Shown here: in pieces, positions 31,712-38,615 of the stretch
Position numbering within the stretch: the first letter of the stretch is position 1
Layout of the letters: each line of letters starts with the position of its first letter
Assembly: GCA_902764015.1 (NCBI GenBank)
Contig: CACWUH010000003.1
Coordinates: 1 to 38,615, forward strand
Source: an uncultured Methanobrevibacter sp.
Lineage (GTDB): Archaea; Methanobacteriota; Methanobacteria; Methanobacteriales; Methanobacteriaceae
Length of the DNA stretch: 38,615 bases
Reading direction: 5' to 3'
Notes under the pieces: generated by a model
What the model was told of the DNA's origin: nothing
Databases searched by the model: none
Seen by the model: the letters and a program-made list of their open reading frames with translations, nothing else
Position numbers and translations under genes: made by a program

Positions 31712-32802
31712 AATTATTGTTTATTGGTTCAAGATTATATGATGACTTAGACTGGTATGTAAGGTCTAAAGGAATTGAAAGTATTTTAACGGAATCTAAT
31801 GAGGATGCAATCAACCTTGATTTGCCCGATCAGGTATTCATTGTTCCGCGTGGAATGGATGGACCCAAACAGGTTGCATTGATGCAAAAGGTCGATGCGG
31901 TTGTTCCATTAATCGGAATTGACCCTCCATTGATTGATGTTGCCCATATGAAAGAGGAGCTTGAAGCGGAATACGGGATTCCTGTAATCGCAGCAGGAGT
32001 CAGGGCGGTTGAGCTGACATCCAATAAGATCAAAACCAAGGAATTCTACACTGAAATAGGTGTTGCAACTCCAAACCATCAGATATTGAATAGTCCAGAT
32101 GAGCTGACCTTGGACTTCCCGGTTGTTCTAAAGCAGGGCGAGGGGCAAGGTGGAAAGGACATTAAGGTTGCCAGTTCAATCGAGGATGTCAATGAATACT
32201 TCAAGGAATTTGATCAGGCGTTATGCGAGGAGTTCATTGAAGGGGCCGAAATATCTATTGAGGTATTGGGTTTCAATGGTGAATTTGTAGCGCTTCCCCC
32301 AATCTATAAGGGAGAAACCACTCTTGAAGGAACTCATCCATTGAACAAAACAAAAACGGGCCCGTGTATGGTTGAAGGACTGGACAATAACCTCGTTCAG
32401 CACACCGCATATAAGGTGGCAAAGAATTTGGCATCTGACGGAATATTTGAAATGGATTTCATGTACTCCAGAAAAAACGACCAACTGTATGCGATTGAAG
32501 TGAATACACGCCCTAACGGTACCCGATACTTGACCACTGCCACATGTGGTGTAAATTCATTGTGTGAATTGGTCAATATGGCCATTGGCGAGTTCAGCTT
32601 GGCTGATATTTCTGATAAGCTCCAATATCATTATTCGACAGAAATTCCAATTGGAAATTATAAAGGGCCTGCGCCAAACGAGCCTGTCAAATCTTTTGAG
32701 GTTAATGATTTTGTTGTACATGGTCCTGAAGGTTATCAGAGAGTTACTGCAAGGGCGAATTCAAAGCAAGAACTTGAAAATTTGGTTGAAAAATTAATCT
32801 GA
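31708..32802 (+). CDS. ATP-grasp ligase (carbamoyl-phosphate-synthetase-large-subunit-like) of the pseudomurein block
   Basis: 364 residues with the ATP-grasp order: an N-terminal Rossmann-like part (LLFIGSRLYDDLDWYV), then FPVVLKQGEGQGGKDIKV (glycine-rich ATP loop), EEFIEGAEISIEVLG and MDFMYSRKNDQLYAIEVNTRPNGTRYL (metal-binding Glu and Asn). This CPS-like ATP-grasp lies directly before MraY and a Mur ligase, the arrangement reported for pseudomurein clusters of Methanobacteriales. It probably joins an amino acid to a peptide or nucleotide precursor; the pair is not known here. Translationally coupled to hycI. Confidence 0.8.
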   Translation: MKLLFIGSRLYDDLDWYVRSKGIESILTESNEDAINLDLPDQVFIVPRGMDGPKQVALMQKVDAVVPLIGIDPPLIDVAHMKEELEAEYGIPVIAAGVRAVELTSNKIKTKEFYTEIGVATPNHQILNSPDELTLDFPVVLKQGEGQGGKDIKVASSIEDVNEYFKEFDQALCEEFIEGAEISIEVLGFNGEFVALPPIYKGETTLEGTHPLNKTKTGPCMVEGLDNNLVQHTAYKVAKNLASDGIFEMDFMYSRKNDQLYAIEVNTRPNGTRYLTTATCGVNSLCELVNMAIGEFSLADISDKLQYHYSTEIPIGNYKGPAPNEPVKSFEVNDFVVHGPEGYQRVTARANSKQELENLVEKLI

Positions 32803-32885
32803 AAGTCTGTGTTATAAGTTATAATTATAAATACTATTATCAAAATATATAATTAAAGTAATAAAAAATTTGATATAGTGGTATA

Positions 32886-33956
32886 ATGAATAATACAGAT
32901 ATGTTAATTCTTTTTTTAGTAACATTATTTGCTACAATATTCTTTACATGGTACATTAGAGGAATATTATTAAGAGCAAGGATTGCTGATAATCCTATAG
33001 TCAGTGAACATAGGCATAAAAGCGGCACCCCTACAATGGGGGGAATAGCATTCTTATTTACAATTTGTTTCATTATTGCACTATATTATAAAAACACTCC
33101 AATATTGATTGTTTCGTTCATCATGCTCGCAGGAGGAATCGTGGGCCTGGTCGATGATTTGATTGGTCTTAAAGTCAAGGAAATTCAAAAGATTGTTGTA
33201 AACACTTCAGATGAGGTAATCGCTTTGGGAAGGCTCGATGTAGAGCCTGGCGAGGAAGTGCGTGTTGCAACCCCGAAGGCAAAGGCTGAAGTGGATGACC
33301 TGCTTAAGGAAGGCAAGGTTGAAGTCATAGGTGAAGTTCCAATCAAAACAGAACCTGAGGAAACTGAAAAGATTATCTGTCAAATCGTTTTGGGGTTATT
33401 CTTGGCATTGACTGGTGCCATAACAACATTGGGTGGATTCACATTGGGAATATTTGCCATTCCTGTTGTTGTGATAGCGATTCTTGGGTGTATCAATTCT
33501 GTTAATCTCATTGACGGTATGGACGGTCTTGCAGCGGGAATTGTGGGAATTGCATCAATCTCATGTTGTGTATACGGTTATCTCTTTGGACCCCTAACTA
33601 TCATCCCGCCGTTTTTGATTTTGTCTGGAATATGTTTAGGATTTCTGGTGTTCAACAAGTATCCTGCATCAATATTCATGGGAGATACGGGATCATTTGT
33701 ATTGGGTACAGGCTATGCGGCAGCGGTTATGGTATGTGATGTTCCATACTTCGGCGTTCTTGCATTGGGCGTGCCAATCTTTTCAGTCATTGTGAGCCTG
33801 TTGCACAGGGCACATATTATCAAATTGCCTGTAGAGCCTCTTCATCATACATTGAACCATTATGGAATGTCTGAGGTAAAGATCATTTTGACATATTGGG
33901 GTACTACAGCTTTATTATGCATCATAGGCATACTTGCCAAGATGTACTTATTCTAA
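32886..33956 (+). CDS. MraY-like phosphoglycosyl transferase (pseudomurein)
   Basis: Moves a glycosyl phosphate from a nucleotide sugar to a lipid carrier at the membrane. MraY/WecA family features: the SGTPTMGG loop (residues 46-53), GLVDDLIGL with Asp90 and Asp91, NSVNLIDGMDGLAAG (204-218), FMGDTGSF, and EPLHHTLNHYG. About ten membrane helices. Unlike bacterial MraY, a charged segment of about 60 residues (100-160) is inserted after DDLIGLKVK, in the cytosolic loop. ATG 32886 gives MNNTDMLIL. About 80 AT-rich bases separate it from the ATP-grasp gene, so it may have its own promoter (TATA-like runs at 32830-32855). Confidence 0.85.
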   Translation: MNNTDMLILFLVTLFATIFFTWYIRGILLRARIADNPIVSEHRHKSGTPTMGGIAFLFTICFIIALYYKNTPILIVSFIMLAGGIVGLVDDLIGLKVKEIQKIVVNTSDEVIALGRLDVEPGEEVRVATPKAKAEVDDLLKEGKVEVIGEVPIKTEPEETEKIICQIVLGLFLALTGAITTLGGFTLGIFAIPVVVIAILGCINSVNLIDGMDGLAAGIVGIASISCCVYGYLFGPLTIIPPFLILSGICLGFLVFNKYPASIFMGDTGSFVLGTGYAAAVMVCDVPYFGVLALGVPIFSVIVSLLHRAHIIKLPVEPLHHTLNHYGMSEVKIILTYWGTTALLCIIGILAKMYLF

Positions 33957-33974
33957 TTTCTTTTGGTGATTATT

Positions 33975-35720
33975 ATGGATATTCAAGATTTGGTTGATTC
34001 TCTTAACGGAAAACTTATAGGAAATGAAGATTTCTTCTCAATTGACGGATTTAGCGGAGAGTTCACTTTCTTACATGATGCCCGCACTGGAGACATTGTC
34101 ATAAGGGATTGGGTGGATTCAGTCGGTGTTGAAATGGCATTCAATCAGAATATTGCCTGTCTTATAACATGTGAACCTAGGGATGGTGCCATTGAGACTG
34201 CAGAAAGGTTATCTTTCCCATTAATCATTATAGATGATATGGAGCTTGCCAAGAATTACGCATTAAGGCTTTCCAAACCAGATAAGCTGGAAAACATCTG
34301 CGATTTGGTGAATGCTGTTGAGGGTGAACTTGTCGGCAATGACGAATTCTTCTCGATTGACGGATTTACCGGGAGATTCACATTCCTAAATGATGCCCAT
34401 ACTGGAGACATTGTCATAAGGCATTGGATTAACGGAACAGGTATTCAGATGGCATTCAATAAGAATATCGCATGTTTAATCACACAAAACCCAAAGGATG
34501 GAGCCATTGAAACCGCAAATAGATTGGGCTTTCCATTGATAATTACCGATAAGATTGAGCTTGCAAATGCATTTGCGCTTTCACATGCTGTACTGAACTA
34601 TTCTCCATTTTCCCGCAATATTGTAATTACGGGAACAAACGGAAAATCAACAACATCACATCTGATTTATCATATCCTAAACAATGCAGGTTTTCATGTG
34701 CTGACAAATACCGATAGCGAATCCGAATTCAATACCCTAATCGATCCGATGGTTTCCAAAATGATTTCAGATGAGGTCAGAGAAAACGGTCAGCTTGATT
34801 ATCTCGTTATTGAAGTGTCCGAAGTGCAGGGTTGGCTTGGAAAGCTGATGAAGAATCATGCAGCGCTGATGAGTGAGGCGGTCTATCCTTCAGTAGGCGT
34901 CATAACGAATATTGCGATGGACCATATTGGCCTTGTAAATTCAATCGATGATGTCTACAATGAGATAAAGGCTGTTCCTGAAGCTATTGGCGAGGGCGTC
35001 ACCGTCTTGAATTATGACGATGAACTGGTCAGGTCATTGGATGCGAAAAATCCGTTTTTCACATCAATGTCTGAACTTGATAAGGACAATGCTGTTTACT
35101 TTGATGGGGATTCAATAATCTATGATGATAATCCTATTTTGACCATTGATGAGCTGCCATTCAAGGGAAAGCATTTCATTCAAAACATCCTGTCTGCCAT
35201 TGGGGCATGCATATCTTTAAAGATTGACATCGATAAGATTGTTGAAGGTGTCAAAACATACAAAGCATTGAATAGGCGATTTGCCAAGCTGAATGAGGAA
35301 CCGTTGATTTACGATGATTTCGCACACAATCCCGACGGCATCAAGGCGACAATCTCAGAGACTCTAAAACTGCTTCCAGAAAACCAAAAACTGCATGTTG
35401 CCTGTGCAATCAGAGGTTCCAGGGGAGTTGAAATCAACCAGCTGAATGTAGATGCTTTGGTGGAATCAATGAATGATGATATTGAATTGTATCTGTCCTC
35501 AAGCAACGATGTAGTAAATGAATTGAATTTCGTCGAAGACGATGAAAGAAATGTATTTTTCAATACTTTAGATGAAAACGGTATTGAATACACTCATTTC
35601 GATAATTTGAAGGACTGTTTGACTGAAGTTTATAAGAAGGCAGACAAGAATGACATCATTTTGCTGATAGGTGCTCAGGGAATGGATCCCGCAGAGTCAC
35701 TTTTAAAAGACATTATATAA
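33975..35720 (+). CDS. Mur-type ligase (pMurE-like) with tandem N-terminal duplication
   Basis: ATP-dependent amino-acid ligase of pseudomurein synthesis. The P-loop ITGTNGKSTTSHL begins near residue 218, GVITNIAMDHIG and the late YDDFAHNPDGIKATI are Mur-ligase motifs, and residues 4-103 and 108-203 are two copies of the same domain (FFSIDGF, TGDIVIR, MAFN.NIACLIT, DGAIETA.RL.FPLII). By hand count 55 of 78 residues match in the core, and the bases match well too. ATG 33975 (MDIQDLVDSL) follows TTGGTGATTATT; an in-frame start four codons upstream overlaps this ribosome site. One N-domain is the usual nucleotide-binding domain; the extra one is unexplained. Confidence 0.85.
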   Translation: MDIQDLVDSLNGKLIGNEDFFSIDGFSGEFTFLHDARTGDIVIRDWVDSVGVEMAFNQNIACLITCEPRDGAIETAERLSFPLIIIDDMELAKNYALRLSKPDKLENICDLVNAVEGELVGNDEFFSIDGFTGRFTFLNDAHTGDIVIRHWINGTGIQMAFNKNIACLITQNPKDGAIETANRLGFPLIITDKIELANAFALSHAVLNYSPFSRNIVITGTNGKSTTSHLIYHILNNAGFHVLTNTDSESEFNTLIDPMVSKMISDEVRENGQLDYLVIEVSEVQGWLGKLMKNHAALMSEAVYPSVGVITNIAMDHIGLVNSIDDVYNEIKAVPEAIGEGVTVLNYDDELVRSLDAKNPFFTSMSELDKDNAVYFDGDSIIYDDNPILTIDELPFKGKHFIQNILSAIGACISLKIDIDKIVEGVKTYKALNRRFAKLNEEPLIYDDFAHNPDGIKATISETLKLLPENQKLHVACAIRGSRGVEINQLNVDALVESMNDDIELYLSSSNDVVNELNFVEDDERNVFFNTLDENGIEYTHFDNLKDCLTEVYKKADKNDIILLIGAQGMDPAESLLKDII

Positions 35721-35802
35721 ATTTAAATATTACATTGATTCAATATAATAAATGTATAAATTAATTCTTTTTAGAAGAATACGATACTACGAGGATATAA
35801 AC

Positions 35803-36246
35803 ATGTTTATAAAGATTAGGAGAGACACATTAATAATTTTATTATTGGCGTTTATTTTAATTCTTTGCGGTCGTTTAATCACATATGTTGCATTCGCTTC
35901 ATCCACTGATATTGATGACGGCATCCCTATTTCAGGAGTCATTGTCAAGGGCAATGACATCGTTCCGGCAGATACTGTCAGGTATAATGTTATGCAAGCC
36001 GGTTTTAGGGATGGAAGTGTAATTTATGGAGATATTCTAAAGACTTCTAAAAGAGAAGTTTCCTTGCAGGATGCGATACAAACGGCGCAGGAATTTGCAA
36101 CACGGTCGACAGTGCCCGGCACATCCGTTGAACCGATTACTGCAGCTGATGTGCAGGTGGATAAGAATACTGGTGTTGTTACTGTAACTGTTATAGAAGA
36201 CTTTTCATCTGTAGAACTGAATAACCAAACGTTGGGAGTGGGATGA
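35803..36246 (+). CDS. Signal-anchored protein with POTRA/FtsQ-like segment
   Basis: Residues 8-34 are a single hydrophobic helix after a basic head (MFIKIRRD), then ISGVIVKGNDIVPADTVRYNVMQAGFRDGS (about 43-72), which resembles a POTRA domain as in FtsQ or Omp85 proteins. A final ADVQVDKNTGVVTVTVIED has a beta-hairpin look. The body is outside the membrane. 147 residues. ATG 35803 is chosen: GAGGATATAAAC precedes it. Coming right after wall-synthesis genes, a role in division or wall assembly is plausible but the POTRA call is by eye. It abuts the next gene. Confidence 0.65.
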   Translation: MFIKIRRDTLIILLLAFILILCGRLITYVAFASSTDIDDGIPISGVIVKGNDIVPADTVRYNVMQAGFRDGSVIYGDILKTSKREVSLQDAIQTAQEFATRSTVPGTSVEPITAADVQVDKNTGVVTVTVIEDFSSVELNNQTLGVG

Positions 36247-37512
36247 ATGAAATTGAATAAGTTCCACGCATCCATTGTTTTTTTAATCATATTTTTGATG
36301 ACAATGAGTAGCGTTGCTGCTACTTGTAACATCATTGTTATTACAGACCCTTCAGGCAATGACCCAAATGGTGCGGCAGCTGGAAGTATGTCTTTTGCAG
36401 ATAACATGTTCCAGTCCACATTTTTAATGTCTAAAAACAATCATTTTGCAGTGCTCTCAGGGGGTACCGGTAGTTCCGATACAAGGCTGGATTCCGTTAT
36501 TGATGCAGTTGCTAATTTGGAGAATAATGCTTCTGCTGCTTCTGCGGCATCTCTTGCTTCACAATTTAAAGGAGCTCGTCTGGTAGTTGGTGGTCCAAGT
36601 ATTGGAGCAGCTATTGGAGGTTCGTTTGATGCATATGTAGTCACTGTTGATGATGCGAGCAATGATATTAAAGTAACACCATATTCCAGTGGTGTAGCTA
36701 CATTGCAGCCTGGCCAGAAAGGAGCCATTATTCACTTAAGGAACACTGATGGAAATCCGTTATATGGTACAGCTGATTCCGTCAGAAAAGAGACAGCAAT
36801 GAATATCGGAAAAATGATCAGGGACGGATATCCTGCAACCACAATTCTTTCAGAAGCCATGGGTGAAGTAGCTCGTGATTCAGGAGAAAGATACGGTGGT
36901 GGTGGAGCGAATCTGGTTTCCGGTATTGCAACCGATGACATGTTTACTCCAATCGAGATGAATCAGACCGGTTATCCTATGGATGAGGAATACTCAAAGG
37001 TCTGTGATGAATGCGGATGGGGTATGGGTTACCCTAGAGCTGAAGGATATGACAGGTGTCCTGTCTGTGGAGCTGAAGTTAGAACCGTTTATGCATATGA
37101 GGCATTAGGAACTGCCTTAACTATAAGTCCAACAGCAGTCAGTGTTTCAGTTTATGGAAGTGACAAGCCTGGTTTGGCAGAGACCACATCTGAAATTGTT
37201 GAATCAGCTGTTGCAAAATATGGATATGATGCATCAGCCATTGCAGGTTCAATCAATAGGGCCATTAATAACGGACTTTTAATGGGTGTTGACCATGTGG
37301 AGCCTAAGGACATTAACGTTAAGCAAGGTTCCAAGGCCGTTGGTGTTTATTATAATGCCCTTCCGGGAGACAGATCCTCTCCGGCTTGGGACTTGCCTAT
37401 TGACGGCAATATCTTAAACATCCTGGGCAGTATTCAAACCGCAGTGGGAATTATTCTGATACTTCTAGTCGTATTCAGATCCAGATTGCTGAAGTCATTC
37501 CAGAATAGGTGA
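36247..37512 (+). CDS. Exported zinc-ribbon protein with C-terminal membrane anchor
   Basis: A signal peptide (residues 1-25, hydrophobic run then SSVAATC) leads a mature part with GG-rich segments (GGTGSSDTR, VVGGPSIGAAIGG, YGGGGANLVSG). Residues 253-274 are CDECGWGMGYPRAEGYDRCPVCG, a four-Cys zinc ribbon, and residues about 394-412 form the C-terminal anchor. A zinc ribbon outside the membrane is unusual. No enzyme family recognised. ATG 36247 is directly after the stop of the POTRA-like gene, with GGGATG as a ribosome site, so both form one unit. Confidence 0.7.
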   Translation: MKLNKFHASIVFLIIFLMTMSSVAATCNIIVITDPSGNDPNGAAAGSMSFADNMFQSTFLMSKNNHFAVLSGGTGSSDTRLDSVIDAVANLENNASAASAASLASQFKGARLVVGGPSIGAAIGGSFDAYVVTVDDASNDIKVTPYSSGVATLQPGQKGAIIHLRNTDGNPLYGTADSVRKETAMNIGKMIRDGYPATTILSEAMGEVARDSGERYGGGGANLVSGIATDDMFTPIEMNQTGYPMDEEYSKVCDECGWGMGYPRAEGYDRCPVCGAEVRTVYAYEALGTALTISPTAVSVSVYGSDKPGLAETTSEIVESAVAKYGYDASAIAGSINRAINNGLLMGVDHVEPKDINVKQGSKAVGVYYNALPGDRSSPAWDLPIDGNILNILGSIQTAVGIILILLVVFRSRLLKSFQNR

Positions 37513-37517
37513 TAGTC

Positions 37518-37949
37518 ATGGCGTTGATATTGGTTAGGGGTGAAAGCAATTCCAAATTGCTCAGTGCAGTTTCGGACATGGAACGTCATGGAAATCTGAC
37601 TTTGACTACAAAACCGAAGGTTGTCGATGCAAAATTTGCCGATTCATTGGTTGAAGGTATTCTGAATTCCGAACTTAAAACGAAATCCAATGTCGCCATT
37701 GCATTTTTTGTAAAGGAGGATACTACTTTAAGCATCATGCAAGTTAAAAAGATTCATCCTCCGGCTCATGTAGTGGTCGTTAGCGATGAATATGATGCCT
37801 ATTCCAAACTGGAATATGTTTTGAATAATGCTGAGGAATTCAATGATTATCATTCCACTAAAGCTATTAATGATGGGATGATTGACTATAAAATTAATAA
37901 AAAAGAAAGGCATATTAGAAATGATAAATTGAATAGCTATATCAAATAG
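37518..37949 (+). CDS. Conserved methanogen protein, DUF356-like
   Basis: 143 residues beginning ALILVRGESNSKLLSAVSDMERHGNLTLTTKPKVVDAKFAD, then MQVKKIHPPAHVVVVSDEY. This pattern, with the RGES opening and KIHPPAH, recalls a methanogen family annotated DUF356, but I am not sure of the number. Soluble alpha/beta. ATG 37518 is preferred to GTG 37509: GTGATAGTC lies before it. It follows the zinc-ribbon gene with five bases, so it may be the last gene of the wall-associated unit. Confidence 0.6.
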   Translation: MALILVRGESNSKLLSAVSDMERHGNLTLTTKPKVVDAKFADSLVEGILNSELKTKSNVAIAFFVKEDTTLSIMQVKKIHPPAHVVVVSDEYDAYSKLEYVLNNAEEFNDYHSTKAINDGMIDYKINKKERHIRNDKLNSYIK

Positions 37950-37954
37950 CTATT
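37932..37954. terminator. Hairpin between convergent genes
   Basis: AATAGCTAT-ATCAA-ATAGCTATT is a nine-base inverted repeat over the stop codon of the 143-aa gene, followed by a T-rich run (TTCCTTTTAATTTT). It likely ends both that gene and aMBF1. Confidence 0.5.
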
Positions 37955-38447
37955 TCCTTTTAATTTTCATAATATTGCCTAATGTTCGCTCTCCGGATGA
38001 GTTGCTGACAAAGTCGTTCAAATCGATTGAATCTACCTTTTCAAGTAACTTGATGTCCAGAGTGTTTTCCAATTTTTTTGTAAGCTTGGTGTCCGGAGTC
38101 ATTTTGCCGGTTTCAATTCTGGTTATCACTGAAACCCTTTCGTTTATCTTTTTACCTAAATCTTCACGAGACCAGTTTTTAGCTTCTCTGGCTTTTCTAA
38201 CTTCAAAGCTGAAGTCTTCAATTAATTCATCTGAAGGTTCATCGTTTCTGGAGTAAGGCCTATTCCTTGTAGTTGCCGGCCTCTGATTTTTATTATTTTT
38301 TTGTTTTACAAATTTTGGTTTAGGGGGTGCTTTTTGAATTTTTCCAAGTTTTGAACACTCTTTGCAAACAACCATCACTGATCCTTCAATTTTCGCTCTT
38401 ATAGGATTGTTTTCTGGCACAGGTTTGCCACAAATTTCACATTCCAT
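37950..38447 (-). CDS. Archaeal multiprotein bridging factor aMBF1
   Basis: Transcription- or ribosome-associated factor. N-terminal zinc ribbon CEICGKPVPENN ... CKECSKL, then a basic linker (KPKFVKQKNNKNQ), then a Cro/C1-type helix-turn-helix: VRKAREAKNWSREDLGKKINERVSVITRIETGKMTPDTKLTKKLENTL. 165 residues, standard for archaea. ATG 38447 (MECEICG). It is divergent from the start of a gene at 38610. Confidence 0.9.
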   Translation of the reverse strand: MECEICGKPVPENNPIRAKIEGSVMVVCKECSKLGKIQKAPPKPKFVKQKNNKNQRPATTRNRPYSRNDEPSDELIEDFSFEVRKAREAKNWSREDLGKKINERVSVITRIETGKMTPDTKLTKKLENTLDIKLLEKVDSIDLNDFVSNSSGERTLGNIMKIKRK

Positions 38448-38524
38448 ATTAATCAGTTCCTTAATTTTTTCTAAATAAATATATATTATTAATGTTATAT
38501 AATGATTGTTAGCATCAATTAAAA

Positions 38525-38540
38525 TGAATACCTTTAAATA
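38525..38540 (+). promoter_or_regulatory. BRE + TATA promoter of the gene at 38610
   Basis: TGAATACC followed by TTTAAATA. An inverted repeat GTTACT...AGTAAC lies downstream, about 10-35 bases past the TATA, in the position of an operator. Confidence 0.45.
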
Positions 38541-38609
38541 CTTTAAAGTTACTAATTGTTATTAAAGTAACATGTTGTTAAAATTTTAAACTAACTGGAG
38601 ATGATTCAC

Positions 38610-38615
38610 ATGGAT
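38610..38615 (+). CDS. First two codons of a downstream gene
   Basis: ATG GAT preceded by GGAGATGATTCAC, a good ribosome site. The gene runs off the window. In M. thermautotrophicus the gene divergent from aMBF1 is, as I remember it, the proteasome-activating nucleotidase; two codons cannot confirm this. Confidence 0.4.

Noticed and set aside
1-38615. tRNA or rRNA genes
   Set aside because: No tRNA T-arm-like block with matching stems and no rRNA-like region was seen on either strand by eye; a tRNAscan run would be decisive.

Overview
The window looks like chromosome of a Methanobrevibacter-type member of the Methanobacteriales. It is AT-rich. Many genes start after an archaeal GGTGAT or AGGAGG ribosome-binding site, and promoters are of the BRE plus TTTAAATA type. 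Marker genes include archaeal NAC, aMBF1, NikR, a hydrogenase maturation protease, and a pseudomurein wall block (ATP-grasp, MraY-like transferase, Mur-type ligase). I saw no rRNA, tRNA, CRISPR array, insertion sequence or prophage.

Layout. 0-3 kb: the 3' part of a molybdate transporter ATPase (modC), the glycosylase tag, and a ferredoxin-tailed aldo/keto reductase. 3-8 kb: NAC and a metallophosphoesterase, then an apparent operon of NYN-domain ribonuclease, membrane-tethered GGDD (cyclase/palm-like) protein, single-pass basic membrane protein and argJ. 8-19.5 kb: a mixed, probably accessory stretch holding a 34-aa basic protein, two tandem methyltransferases, a CDP-ribitol pair (tarI-tarJ), a nuclease-like orphan, a MarR-MATE efflux operon with a tandem operator, small zinc-ribbon and STAS-like proteins, an RNA ligase with a 50-aa membrane protein, a SAP-domain protein, and a metal-box region with a micro-ORF. 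19.5-23.5 kb: argB, an isopropylmalate/homoisocitrate dehydrogenase with a coupled acyl-AMP ligase, and a HEAT-repeat protein. 23.6-29.9 kb: unknown genes and a four-gene minus-strand operon (DUF2115, LOG protein, holin-like/phosphodiesterase fusion, unknown). 30-38.6 kb: nikR, a methyltransferase, hycI, the pseudomurein block, two exported membrane proteins, a conserved methanogen protein, aMBF1, and the first two codons of a divergent gene.

How the genes fit together. The wall theme runs through the last 7 kb: an ATP-grasp ligase overlaps hycI, followed by the lipid-carrier transferase, a Mur-type ligase with a freshly duplicated N-terminal domain, a POTRA/FtsQ-like anchored protein and an exported zinc-ribbon protein. 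TarI-TarJ would add CDP-ribitol for a ribitol-phosphate-containing surface polymer. Nickel control (NikR) sits beside hydrogenase maturation (HycI).

The most novel candidate is the 4.1-6.4 kb gene pair: a PIN-like/NYN RNase overlapping a tail-anchored protein with a GGDD palm or cyclase-like domain, next to a phosphodiesterase-family protein. It has the parts of a nucleotide-second-messenger-controlled RNase system, but this is inferred from motifs and order only. All functional calls rest on motifs read by eye; no database search was run.
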